DNA of 45,896 nt, taken from contig NZ_JTHL01000001.1 in assembly GCF_000818195.1 (NCBI RefSeq), forward strand, positions 4,107,964-4,153,859, given 5' to 3'. Under the pieces are notes generated by a model. It saw only the letters and a program-made list of their open reading frames with translations, was not told the DNA's origin and did no database searches. Origin of the DNA: Streptomyces sp. 150FB. Its GTDB lineage: Bacteria > Actinomycetota > Actinomycetes > Streptomycetales > Streptomycetaceae. Shown here piece by piece: positions 16,193 to 24,677 of the stretch (positions are counted from its first letter, which is position 1; each line of letters opens with the position of its first letter). The position numbers were made by a program, and so were the translations under genes.

Positions 16193-16462
16193 TCACTGAG
16201 ACTCATCACGCTCCAACGCGACTCGGCCACGACGGTCCCGCTGCTCGGCGATTTCCGGGCGCCCACGCACGATGCTCCCCGAAGCCCGTCGCGACTCCAG
16301 CCAGCCGTCACGGTTGAGAAGCTCCAGCGCCCGGACGACAGTCGGCCAAGACATCCCGAAGGACTGCACGAGCTGGTTCTCACTGGGTACACGCGAGCCG
16401 GGCGGGTACGTGCCGTCCTCGATGCGATCCTGAATGGTCTGCGCCCGGCGCCACTCGTCCAA
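16193..16462 (-). CDS. short GntR-type winged-helix protein, possibly truncated
   Basis: The 89-residue frame contains a GntR-family winged helix: QTIQDRIEDGTYPPGSRVPS, ENQLVQSFGMSWPTVVRALE, then LLNRDGWLESRRASGSIVRG. No effector domain follows, so it is much shorter than normal GntR regulators. The only start is a TTG without a ribosome site. The frame stays open and protein-like upstream (RWLATRAGCDPARNLDEWRR) to the IS boundary at 16571, so the gene may have been interrupted or decayed there. Confidence 0.5.
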   Translation of the reverse strand: MDEWRRAQTIQDRIEDGTYPPGSRVPSENQLVQSFGMSWPTVVRALELLNRDGWLESRRASGSIVRGRPEIAEQRDRRGRVALERDESQ

Positions 16463-16570
16463 ATTTCTGGCAGGATCACAGCCTGCCCGAGTAGCCAGCC
16501 AGCGTACGGCCCCCTGACAATGCTCGACCCCAACCCGGGCAGGACACCGGCCAAACCCGCTCCGCCTTAA

Positions 16571-17457
16571 CTGATCATTTCAAAATGAGGTCCGGAGTCG
16601 TCTCAAGCAGATGATGCTGCAGGCGAGTTGGAGCAGTCCGAGGTGGAGGTCGGCTCGTATCTCGTAGCGGATGCGGAGTCGTTTGAACTGGTGGAGCCAG
16701 GCGAAGGTCCGCTCGACGACCCACCGGGTTTTGCCCAGTCCCGAGCCGTGTGGGCTGCCGCGGCGGGCGATGTGGGGTGTGATCCCACGTGCGCGGATGA
16801 GACGCCTGTACTTGTCGTAGTCGTACCCGCGGTCGGCGAACAGTCGCCGTGGCCGGTGGCGTGGCCGGCCGCGCAGGCCACGGATGCGGGGTATGGCGTC
16901 CAGCAAAGACATGAGCTGAGTGACGTCGTGACGGTTTCCGCTGGTCAGAGAGACGGCGAGCGGAGTTCCCTGCCGGTCGACGATCAGGTGGTGCTTGCTG
17001 CCGGGCCGGGCCCGGTCAACCGGCGAAGGTCCGGTGTGAGCCCCCCTTTGAGGGCCCTGACGTGCGAACCGTCGATCGCGGCGTCGTCGATCTCCAGCAG
17101 GCCGACGGCCCGCAACTCAGCAAGAAGCACTTCGTGGAGCTGCGGCCAGACACCAGCTTCCGTCCAGTCCCGCAAACGCCTCCAGGCCGTCACCCCGCTG
17201 CAGCCGATCTGTTCCGTGGGGACATCCCGCCAGCTCACGCCCTTGCACAGCACGTAAACGATGCCCCGCAGCGCAGCCCGGTCATCCGCGCGCAGCCGAC
17301 CGGGATACCGATGCCGCCTGGGCGGCCGTGGAGGCAACAGCGGCACCACGCGTTCCCACAGGTCATCAGGCACAAGATCAGCAGACACCCAACGAATCCG
17401 GCCAACACACCATCCAACTGCCAAGCCCTACAGCGAACTTCATTCTGAAACGATCAG
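16571..17457 (-). mobile_element. intact IS5-family element, 887 bp
   Basis: The ends are imperfect inverted repeats: CTGATCATTTCAAAATGAGG on the left and CTGATCGTTTCAGAATGAAG read inward from the right. The flanks show TAA on both sides (16568-16570 and 17458-17460), a likely 3-bp target duplication. It carries a two-frame transposase with all DDE residues, so it may be active. The insertion lies beside the short GntR-like frame and 83 bp before the SMC-like operon. Confidence 0.9.
16580..17424 (-). CDS. IS5-family DDE transposase made by programmed -1 frameshift
   Basis: The first frame (17424-16984) encodes the HTH/DUF4096-like start (DLVPDDLWERVVPLLPPRPP, VSWRDVPTEQIGCSGVTAWR) and the first catalytic Asp in AIDGSHVRALKGG. 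At the slippery AAAGGGGGG (about 17042-17050) a -1 shift joins the second frame, which continues GAHTGPSPVDRARPGSKHHL, through SGNRHDVTQL, the second Asp in LFADRGYDYDKY and the Glu in WVVERTFAWLHQF, and ends at 16580. All three DDE residues are present only in the fused product, as in IS427-group IS5 elements. Confidence 0.88.
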
Positions 17458-17540
17458 TAAGTAGGCTTACGGGCATCACGACTGTGGGAGCATCAGGAGC
17501 TGGATAGGTCCGGCTTCTCGCGACAGGCAGGGGGACTGCA

Positions 17541-17741
17541 ATGTCAGATACTGGGCAACAAATGATCGCAGTAGTTCGCGACATAGACGTGGCGCTTCGG
17601 CGACATGAGAACCGTCAAGTAACCACTGGTCAGGTTGCTGCGCACGGAGTTGACATCTCACTCCTGAACCTACTTGCATCAGAAACGTTCGACCCTCACC
17701 TTGTCCTCGAAAGGTTGATCGCAGATGCACATCAGGATTGA
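17541..17741 (+). CDS. small first protein of the SMC-like operon, unknown
   Basis: A 66-residue protein (MSDTGQQMIAVVRDIDVALR ... HLVLERLIADAHQD) with AGGGGG before ATG 17541. It is predicted all-helical, and its stop lies 17 bp inside the SMC-like ATPase gene, so the two are co-translated. Its size and position recall the small middle components of ABC-three-component conflict systems, but I cannot assign it to such a family by eye. Codon use is less GC-rich than in neighbouring islands. Confidence 0.65.
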   Translation: MSDTGQQMIAVVRDIDVALRRHENRQVTTGQVAAHGVDISLLNLLASETFDPHLVLERLIADAHQD

Positions 17742-20106
17742 AACCGAGTCTCGTCGCGGCCTTCGAATTATCGGAGAAATTCCCGATATCCCGCTTTGTC
17801 GAATTGAAGGCTACAACGGAATCGGAAAGACCAATGCCATCAAACTCCTGCGCTTGTGCACGGGTGCCCAACCCTTTATCGGCAACGACCACTCTTGGAA
17901 GACGTTTCGTAGCCAACTGAAGAGCGCGCGGGTCATAATTAAGGAGCTAAATGGCGCACAAGAGATAGAGTGGCTGATCGATTCCAGTCGATGGCCTAAT
18001 GTTGCCGAGCCCCTTGGCGAGCTAATCGGGTCCATCCGAATTGATGGAAAGGCTGCCCGCCCACGCGACATTTCCCCACTTCTCAGTGTGCATCACGTCA
18101 TGGCCGCCGATACCCCCGTCAGCGTGCTTACAGACAGAATCAGCACTGCACAGAAGAGAATTAGAGCGTGGGACGTAGAAGTCGGAGGACAACGCCAGGA
18201 AGAAATTGAACTTGCCCTAGGCGAACTGCAGCACAAGATCACCGGATGCACACCCGCACAACTAGCGCACGACCTCACTGTTACAGCCGAGGCTGACAAA
18301 CTGGCTGACAGCCTTACGAGGCAACTGGAAGCAGCGCGCGAACGCATCAAACTCCTGGACAAGGCCGTAGAAGTAGCCACGCAGCTTACCCAGGTTCGAG
18401 GACGCGGACCTGAAATGGATCAGAAGATTCAGGAGCTAGCCGCTCGCCTCGAAAGCTTCGATGAGCAGCGACAGGAACTGGATGGACAAATAGCAAAAGC
18501 AAGCACCCAAAAGCATCTAAGCGAAAAAGCAGAGAAAGAATTCGACAATGCCCAGAAGCATCTAATTCGGCAAGATAAAACCTTTCGGACTCTGCGGAGT
18601 CACCTCCAGCACCTTGCTGCAGCAGCGAGCGTCGAGCCTTCGGACGATGAACTTACTGCGGCCAGGAGTGACCTTAGCCAACATCTCAATGCATTGCTGG
18701 AGAAACTTCCGCGCATTCACGCTACTCCGATTCTAGTAAACCTCCTCAACAGTCTAATCTTTAGCCTGCAATCCGCAGAGCAAGAGGATCTGGGTAAAAC
18801 GATCCTCATCGGCGCTGATCAGGAAGGTTCATTTTGGACCGTCACCGCTCTGAGGGAAGCGTTTCAGCATCAGGCTGAACTCCTCGGCGAGGAGACCCCT
18901 TCTGCAGATGCCGAACAGCTGACAGATGAGATCGAAAAGACGCGAAGCCGACTGGATGCAATCACGCAGGCGGAAGGCGTGCTGGAAGAACTAGAGGCGG
19001 CTCAAACATCTCTCGGTAAGGCAGAGTATCGCCTTCGTAAGGCTACGCAGGGCCTTCCCGCGCAAACTGCACAGACTCTCGAAGACCTGATGCAGGCTCG
19101 CAATGCTTTAGACCAGGAGAGTCGCACTGTTCAGGGGGATCACGCAAGACTGTGTCACGCACGCGAACTTCTCGGCGGTGGAAAAACTGAGGAGGCCTTG
19201 GCAGCAGAATTGGTGCAGCTCTGTCGCGAAGTCGACGTCGAGGTTGCGCGCCTTAGGGGGCATCGCGAAAAAGAGCAAGTCGAGTTGGAGAACTTGACGC
19301 GTAGAGAAGCCCAAGCATCCCAGCAATCGGCTCTCGCGCGGCGCACATCCGAGGATCGCGTTTCCGACGTAACATCGACTGCACACTTCTTGAGCGAGTC
19401 TCCTGATATCCCCTGGCTTAGACGCGCGGTCCCCGAAATCTCTTCCCTGCCGGCGCTCAGTCCTAATAAGCAGGCTGAGATCTTGCTAAAAGTAGCCTCG
19501 GTGATTGATAGGGCGCGCGACACGTTGGCGTCCACCTACTCTTCGCTCCGCGGCATCGAGACAGCTTTTGGGCGGCTTGGTACCAGTATTGCCGAACCTG
19601 ATGGGAAAAGAGGCACAGAGACCGCATCCGATAGGGCCGCCAAGCTATGGCTAGCAGATGAAGTTCGCCAATGGTTTGACAGTGAAGTCGTAAGAGCGGC
19701 ACTTTTCGATGGCGGACAAGACGTCAAGCTAGACCCAGACAGTCTTCAACTCTCGTGGACGGCCGCCGACGGTGAGTTGAATGAACGCCCGCTCGCTGCA
19801 TTCTCAAGCGGACAACAAGCGTTCGCCTACACTCAGGCTCAAGTTGCGAACCTTGACAAAGATGAGAATGCTGCATCAAATCGGCTTATTGCTCTTGATG
19901 AGTTCGGCTCATTCATCGATGCTAAAAACATGGCAGCCTTGGCTAAGTATCTCCAGGCACGCCAGGCGCAAGCACCGAACGACCAAGTCCTTGTCGTTCT
20001 ACCGCTCGAAATTTCTCCCTCGATGGCATCGCTGAACGGGAGCACCGACGAGCGAGTTAGCGCGCTTAGGCAGCGCGGATATTTCGCAGAGGCCTTTTAC
20101 CTATGA
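17725..20106 (+). CDS. SMC/Rad50-like coiled-coil ABC ATPase
   Basis: The 793-residue protein has a split ABC ATPase head. Walker A is GYNGIGKT (residues 29-36). The signature loop FSSGQQAFAYTQ (about 693-704) replaces LSGGQ, and Walker B LIALDEF (about 721-727) is followed by a D-loop-like GSFIDAKN. Between the halves lie several hundred residues rich in Glu, Gln, Lys and Leu with heptad-like coiled coil (QKIQELAARLESFDEQRQEL, ELLGEETPSADAEQLTDEIE). No hinge or zinc hook (CxxC) is visible. Such ATPases act as DNA- or protein-sensing motors in repair and in anti-phage systems. It overlaps both neighbours and has unusually low GC for this window, suggesting recent transfer. Confidence 0.85.
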   Translation: MHIRIETESRRGLRIIGEIPDIPLCRIEGYNGIGKTNAIKLLRLCTGAQPFIGNDHSWKTFRSQLKSARVIIKELNGAQEIEWLIDSSRWPNVAEPLGELIGSIRIDGKAARPRDISPLLSVHHVMAADTPVSVLTDRISTAQKRIRAWDVEVGGQRQEEIELALGELQHKITGCTPAQLAHDLTVTAEADKLADSLTRQLEAARERIKLLDKAVEVATQLTQVRGRGPEMDQKIQELAARLESFDEQRQELDGQIAKASTQKHLSEKAEKEFDNAQKHLIRQDKTFRTLRSHLQHLAAAASVEPSDDELTAARSDLSQHLNALLEKLPRIHATPILVNLLNSLIFSLQSAEQEDLGKTILIGADQEGSFWTVTALREAFQHQAELLGEETPSADAEQLTDEIEKTRSRLDAITQAEGVLEELEAAQTSLGKAEYRLRKATQGLPAQTAQTLEDLMQARNALDQESRTVQGDHARLCHARELLGGGKTEEALAAELVQLCREVDVEVARLRGHREKEQVELENLTRREAQASQQSALARRTSEDRVSDVTSTAHFLSESPDIPWLRRAVPEISSLPALSPNKQAEILLKVASVIDRARDTLASTYSSLRGIETAFGRLGTSIAEPDGKRGTETASDRAAKLWLADEVRQWFDSEVVRAALFDGGQDVKLDPDSLQLSWTAADGELNERPLAAFSSGQQAFAYTQAQVANLDKDENAASNRLIALDEFGSFIDAKNMAALAKYLQARQAQAPNDQVLVVLPLEISPSMASLNGSTDERVSALRQRGYFAEAFYL

Positions 20107-21107
20107 TTATGCCCGTTCGACGTGTGTTCGGAATCCCTGCCATCTTGACGGGAGGCGAGTGTGTGACATTGATTAGAGACCTTACTCAACTTTGGCATCT
20201 CACGTATGGCGCGGCGCCGGGAGAATTGGAAGCAGATCTAGCCCTGTGTAAGCGATTCTTCGACCCTTTGGCACGTGGGCATTCCTTGCGTGATCGTTTG
20301 GGCAAATTGCCTGACACGCCGGCAGACTTGCTTCGTCGCATTAGTCAGCATGGGGAACCGCTTGGGGTGCAAGCGGGGGATAGAGTTCTGCTAGTAGGCA
20401 TAGAGGCACGTCTGACGCTGGCATTGTTGGAAAAGTATCCCGTCGGCGAAGATCACGTAGTAATTACGCCGTCCGATGTAGCAACAGCAGAAGGCACGGC
20501 GATGCAGATCTACAGAACGTGGTCGATGGCAAGGTTGAATCAGGTGGTCGCTCTGAGGCGAGGCCAGGGAAGCGAAGTAATGCAGGCCATCTCGGTGGGC
20601 ATTGTGATCGCGCTTCTCGTTAACAGGTCAGACACCGAAGATAGGGCCGTAGCCAAGTCGGATCATTGGACAGTGGACGGCGAACAAGTAGATAGTGCGA
20701 TCTTCTCGGGGGCCGAGGCGTTCGCTGCTGCAGTATCCCGCAGTCGTAGCAGTCGGGCAGCAGGAGAACAGCGGCTGAAGGGAGGTTATGCACTGAGCGA
20801 GGCGCGTCGACGTTTGGCTGATCGCCTGATGGTGACCCCTGATAGCAAGAACAATGGTGAGCTATTGTATATCCCCTCCCCGCAAAGACAATACGTCATC
20901 GCCTTCCTCGGCCGGGACCTAGCGAGGCGTCCTCGACTAACGGAGTCTGCCCTTGCTTCAGCGTTCGATCTACTGGTTTCTGCCTATCGGGGAGCTGCCG
21001 GTCAACTCGCTCATCGCGGAATGATTTTTGAGCGCTCGACTGATACTCGCTCACTCAAGGAAGACCTACTCCGAGAATTTACAGAGGCACGGCACTCATT
21101 CGAATAG
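20103..21107 (+). CDS. unknown partner protein of the SMC-like ATPase
   Basis: The 334-residue product starts at ATG 20103, overlapping the ATPase stop by 4 bp (ATGA). No family is recognised. Visible pieces are a helical N-terminus (LIRDLTQLWHLTYGAAPGEL), an alpha/beta-like core (DRVLLVGIEARLTLALLEKY, EDHVVITPSDVATAEGTAMQ), a Ser/Arg-rich loop (AVSRSRSSRAAGEQRLKGGY) and a winged-helix-like end (RRPRLTESALASAFDLLVSA). Strict coupling to the ATPase suggests a complex, perhaps as the effector. Base composition matches the ATPase gene. A strong bidirectional terminator follows. Confidence 0.7.
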   Translation: MIMPVRRVFGIPAILTGGECVTLIRDLTQLWHLTYGAAPGELEADLALCKRFFDPLARGHSLRDRLGKLPDTPADLLRRISQHGEPLGVQAGDRVLLVGIEARLTLALLEKYPVGEDHVVITPSDVATAEGTAMQIYRTWSMARLNQVVALRRGQGSEVMQAISVGIVIALLVNRSDTEDRAVAKSDHWTVDGEQVDSAIFSGAEAFAAAVSRSRSSRAAGEQRLKGGYALSEARRRLADRLMVTPDSKNNGELLYIPSPQRQYVIAFLGRDLARRPRLTESALASAFDLLVSAYRGAAGQLAHRGMIFERSTDTRSLKEDLLREFTEARHSFE

Positions 21108-21134
21108 ACCATCAGCAACGGAAATTCAAAGGGT

Positions 21135-21180
21135 GGCGTCTTCCTCTGGAGACTGAACCACGCCCGTCGAGGAAGACGCC
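21135..21180. terminator. bidirectional terminator between convergent genes
   Basis: GGCGTCTTCCTC (21135-21146) pairs perfectly over 12 bp with GAGGAAGACGCC (21169-21180). GGGT before the left arm can extend the stem opposite ACCC after the right arm. It lies between the rightward SMC-operon end (21107) and the leftward methyltransferase stop (21191), and insulates the two transcription units. Confidence 0.8.
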
Positions 21181-21190
21181 ATACCCTGTC

Positions 21191-22531
21191 CTAGTTCCTG
21201 CGCAGCAACACAGAGCGTTCTGCAAGATCCACGTTATGACGGGTAGCATTCCCTACCCAGCGTTGTCCTCGGCGGCGAAGAATGACATCTTCCTCGAGAG
21301 TGAATCCCAGCTCCGTCGCCATTTTTGCTATCAAACCAGGTGTGTCAACGTAGACACCGTAAGGTGCGCTGTCACCTACCAACAGGACCGTGGGGGCACC
21401 CGGAGACAATACAGTGGCAAGATTTTCCAGAATGCGGCCGATCGCAACAAAATAGTCCGGAAGCACTCGGTCATACTCCTTGCCCCGCGTTCGGTTACCT
21501 CTCTCCTTTTGTAGCTGGTCAGCGAGGTCATTGATTAGCGGTCCGACTGATCCGTACCTCTGCAACGAAAGTCTAGCGTCGCGTGCAGCTCCAACACTGG
21601 TCTGCTGAGTTGTTGCCGTCAGCATGTCGGAACGCACTTCTGAGCACATTTGCGACCAACTGGTCACGTCACCCCAGAAGTAGAGTTCAAGTCGCGTCGC
21701 GTCTGCGTAGTCGAAGTTATTCAAGTATGGTGGCGAAGTAAGGCATCCGTGCGCAACGCCCTCCCCTATTTCGGCCCAGTTCCTCGCCTCGCGCGAATCA
21801 CCTTGCTTAACCCGAAACGTCAATGAATTCGACTCAACCTCTCTGATCGATCGAATGTCATCGGCTATCCACGTGACTCGTTGAAGGAAACGTGAAATCG
21901 GATCAGCGAACGTGGGCTGCCGTTGAGAGCCGGGCCGCTGATAGGGCCAACCGACACGGACGGAGGCAACGTCTCGCAGTGTTGCGAGCAATGCCCATTT
22001 CAAATACAGATTCCACTCATGCTCATGTTGTTTTCGGATCGAATTGCGCAATTTTATGAGAACAGTGAGCGTAGTGGGATCAAAGCTACGGAGCGTCAAT
22101 TCGGCCTCACCGCTGAGGTCGATGCTGCTTTTGGTGGTTTCAACTCGCTCCGCGATTCCACGTGCAGCTGCTAGGAGTCCGCCGGGGTCTCCCACGGGAC
22201 GACCGAGCTTGAGGGCTGCAAGCTCAGCTATCAGCGGATGTGCCTCGACACCGAAGAACGAATGACCGGCTCGTCTAGCGGCTGTGCCTGTGACTCCAGA
22301 TCCAGTAAAGGGGTCAACCACGAGTCCAGCGGTGGGCAATTGCAGCTGATTCAGCAGCAAGGAGGCATAGTCAGAGGCGAAGCCCGCGGGGTAGCGAAAC
22401 CAGCGATCGAAGGGATCGCTTCGGCTGGTGCCATGCCGGCGTCCCCGTCCTGAGGTGGGCTCGTGCACCTGTGACTCTTTCTTGAGGACCGTACCTTGCG
22501 TCGCCGGCCTGGAGTTGTCGCTTGTCAACAT
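21191..22531 (-). CDS. DNA methyltransferase, N4-cytosine/N6-adenine class
   Basis: The 446-residue protein has an AdoMet-binding motif I VVDPFTGSGVTGTAARRAGH (about residues 70-90) followed much later by the catalytic motif IV TSPPYLNNFDYADATRLELY. The latter pattern marks a known class of stand-alone amino-methyltransferases. SPPY suggests N4-cytosine, with N6-adenine possible. No restriction endonuclease is adjacent. The kinase gene lies 54 bp upstream on the same strand, separated by twin palindromic repeats. It could protect host DNA as part of a defence module with the kinase or with the convergent SMC-like operon, which is inference. Confidence 0.85.
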   Translation of the reverse strand: MLTSDNSRPATQGTVLKKESQVHEPTSGRGRRHGTSRSDPFDRWFRYPAGFASDYASLLLNQLQLPTAGLVVDPFTGSGVTGTAARRAGHSFFGVEAHPLIAELAALKLGRPVGDPGGLLAAARGIAERVETTKSSIDLSGEAELTLRSFDPTTLTVLIKLRNSIRKQHEHEWNLYLKWALLATLRDVASVRVGWPYQRPGSQRQPTFADPISRFLQRVTWIADDIRSIREVESNSLTFRVKQGDSREARNWAEIGEGVAHGCLTSPPYLNNFDYADATRLELYFWGDVTSWSQMCSEVRSDMLTATTQQTSVGAARDARLSLQRYGSVGPLINDLADQLQKERGNRTRGKEYDRVLPDYFVAIGRILENLATVLSPGAPTVLLVGDSAPYGVYVDTPGLIAKMATELGFTLEEDVILRRRGQRWVGNATRHNVDLAERSVLLRRN

Positions 22532-22541
22532 TGACCTATTG

Positions 22542-22573
22542 CACCACGGTGGCGCGCCTCACCACCACGGTGG
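22542..22573. promoter_or_regulatory. twin CACCACGGTGG repeats upstream of the methyltransferase
   Basis: CACCACGGTGG occurs at 22542-22552 and 22563-22573, exactly 21 bp apart (two helical turns), and each copy is nearly palindromic. They fill the 54-bp gap between the kinase stop and the methyltransferase ATG, overlapping where a promoter would be. The arrangement looks like a tandem operator, and hairpin formation in the transcript is also possible. Confidence 0.5.
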
Positions 22574-22585
22574 TGCGGGATAAGT

Positions 22586-23914
22586 TCATCCGCCAGTAAG
22601 GATCGTGCCGAGAACCAAGCTGCGAGCCTGCCAACCAGGTTCCTTGTAGTACTCCATGACATCGGGCCGGGCACTCAAGACCGGCGCAAGCATACGGTCG
22701 GCTGGCGCCTGGATGTCAGCCAACCATTGTAAACTGCGCTGGCGTTGCTCCTGATCCCGCCAGTAAACATCCGCAGCGAAAAAGTCTGCTGCGAGGTCCT
22801 GGGCGTGCCCAAGGTTGTTGTTGCTCACCAACGCCTGCAAGATCGTGTGCAGGAACGCTAACGGCGTGCTGACATATTCTCTGTCGCGGTCACCCCAAGA
22901 GTCCTTTACGAGGTGTCTTGCCAGGATTCCCGCCAAAGAAGCGGCCCGCTCTGGATCAGAGTGAGCCCACGCACGTGACCGCACACTCGGTATTTGCGCA
23001 AAATAATCGAAATAAAGGTCAGCGTCATCTTGGTGGGCATCAACTAGACGTACCAACGCTTCTAGGCTTTCTTCCTGCCCAAGCACGACTTCTTCCACCA
23101 GCCTACGCGCCCTAGTTAGGACGGGTTCGTCACGATCGTCAAGAGCTGCCTGCACCATCTGTTGCAACTTAGACATCGTCTTAATTCTCAGCTGAACATC
23201 TTGTTGCGTGGAGGAATTGACAAATAGGCGCCAATGTAGAAACTCTGCGTCAGGTAGCAGCCGTACCCCACTCGTAGGCATTTTTCCCGTAAGGTACCAA
23301 GCGGCAATCCGCCCGAGGCTGTACACATCGACTGCTGGCGTAGCTTGGCGTGGGTCCACACTGAGCTCGGGGGCGTCGAAACCTGGGGTTCCCATCCCTT
23401 GCCCGGTTCGTGTGAGAGCCCGAGAAGCCTCCCCAGGCGGGCGGCGGACCATGCCCCAATCTGCCACTACCCACCGGTACTTTGCGCCGCTCTCGCCAGG
23501 GAGGGCAAGAATGTTCGGTGGGGATATATCGCGATGCACCAAGCCGAGGCGGTGAGCCACGTCAAGGGCTTGCCCGAGCGCGAAAAGAATTGATGCCAAC
23601 TCCTCCTCGTCTGGGCCTTTTCGAAGATCCTTAAGGCTGCCAAGCGCGAGAGGCATTGTGTACCACGCAAACCCCGGGTCGTGATCAAAAATCGGCATGA
23701 TGTTTGGATGAGCCAGGCGCTTCTGGTCCTGTATCTCCCGTTTGGTCCTATCTCTGGCCTCTTGGCGAAGATGGGCGCGTTTCAGTGCCACCTCTTTGCC
23801 GGTTTCTTTGTGGACGGCGTGAAATACCTCGGCGTAACTGCCACGACCTAGAGGTCGAGCGCTGAGACGGTACCGGTCCTGCGGCTTGATACTGATGTTC
23901 GGCACGCCTTCCAC
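22586..23914 (-). CDS. serine/threonine protein kinase with unique helical C-terminus
   Basis: A eukaryotic-like kinase domain fills the first 260 residues: glycine loop LGRGSYAEVFHA, ATP-lysine VALKRAH, catalytic loop HRDISPPNIL, DWG in place of DFG (VVADWGMVRR), and APELS with a following DVYSLG. The remaining 190 residues are helical, without a transmembrane segment or PASTA domains, so the protein is cytosolic. GTG 23914 with AGGGGG nine bases upstream is preferred over a TTG at 23941. It runs toward the methyltransferase as a probable pair. Kinases occur in Pgl/BREX-type and other defence systems, but this one lacks PglW's size and partners. Confidence 0.88.
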   Translation of the reverse strand: MEGVPNISIKPQDRYRLSARPLGRGSYAEVFHAVHKETGKEVALKRAHLRQEARDRTKREIQDQKRLAHPNIMPIFDHDPGFAWYTMPLALGSLKDLRKGPDEEELASILFALGQALDVAHRLGLVHRDISPPNILALPGESGAKYRWVVADWGMVRRPPGEASRALTRTGQGMGTPGFDAPELSVDPRQATPAVDVYSLGRIAAWYLTGKMPTSGVRLLPDAEFLHWRLFVNSSTQQDVQLRIKTMSKLQQMVQAALDDRDEPVLTRARRLVEEVVLGQEESLEALVRLVDAHQDDADLYFDYFAQIPSVRSRAWAHSDPERAASLAGILARHLVKDSWGDRDREYVSTPLAFLHTILQALVSNNNLGHAQDLAADFFAADVYWRDQEQRQRSLQWLADIQAPADRMLAPVLSARPDVMEYYKEPGWQARSLVLGTILTGG

Positions 23915-23969
23915 GACGACCCACCCCCTCAATCGGGTCAACTAGGCGCATAGTACTGGACCTTGGTTG

Positions 23970-24546
23970 GGAAGGAGCTGTGGTGCGTGGGGTCGTGATC
24001 CTTGCCCTTGTGTGCTTCGCACGCTCGGAGCGGACCAAGTTCGTCGAGGCCAGCCGCGAGGTCCCGCTGACGCTCCTCGTCGGGGTGCTGATAGATCAGC
24101 GCGGTCTTCTCGACGACTACCCGGCGCGGACCATCGTGTCGCCCAAACGGGTCGAGAGCGTGTGCCCCGTGTGGCGAAGGTCGTAGAACCGGAAGCCGTC
24201 CGGGAGACCGACGGCGGTGCGGGCGCGGCTCCACTTTCGACCGAAGGACGTGTGCGCCATTCTCGCCGACGAAGAGCAGACCGTCGGATTCCTTCTCGGC
24301 GAACCATGCGAGGTGCTGTTTCACCTCCTTGTGGAGAAAATCGGCACGGACACCGACGTCGGACTTGGACTCTCCCGGGGCGCGTTTGCCATTGGGCCGC
24401 TCCGGTTCGGCGACACGCACTCGGATCACCAGGTTGTCGAGGGCGACGTCCCGGCGGCGCAGGCCGGCCAGCTCTTCGGGGCGCATCGGGTCGTACGCGC
24501 CGAGGTAGACCATGAACAGCCAGCGGATACCGATCGCGTCGTCGGC
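23970..24546 (-). pseudogene. second tyrosine integrase, frameshifted remnant
   Basis: Three frames together give the C-terminal catalytic half of an integrase related to the one at position 1. The first (24546 to about 24250) has MVYLGAYDPMRPEELAGLRR, holding the catalytic Arg, and ends HLAWFAEKESDGLLFVGENG. The second has FGRKWSRARTAVGLPDGFRF and YDLRHTGHTLSTRLGD. The third has KTALIYQHPDEERQRDLAAG, keeping the tyrosine. Two frameshifts and a missing N-terminus make it inactive. It marks an older integration event and abuts the kinase gene. Confidence 0.82.
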
Positions 24547-24650
24547 TTGTGCCGGGCGTGACCGATCCGATCGCCGATGGATGGGATCGCATCGAGTAGG
24601 GGCAGGAGCTGGGTGACGTCGTCCAAGGTGCCGCCGCCCCGCAGAGGACA
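24546..24650 (-). pseudogene. IS5-type transposase fragment
   Basis: On the minus strand DDVTQLLPLLDAIPSIGDRI followed by GHARHK matches the segment HDVTQLMSLLDAIPRIRG of the intact IS5-family transposase at 16580-17424, but only about 30 residues are present. It is fused directly to the integrase remnant, so an IS insertion and later deletion probably removed the integrase N-terminus. Confidence 0.6.
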
Positions 24651-24677
24651 CGTACGTAATCTATGAAGGCAGTTACT

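Noticed and set aside
17541..23914. A canonical Pgl/BREX or Lamassu system
   Set aside because: No PglZ-type phosphatase, PglW/PglY-size proteins or recognisable LmuA/LmuC partners are present. The kinase is short and the SMC-like gene's partners do not resemble the named components.
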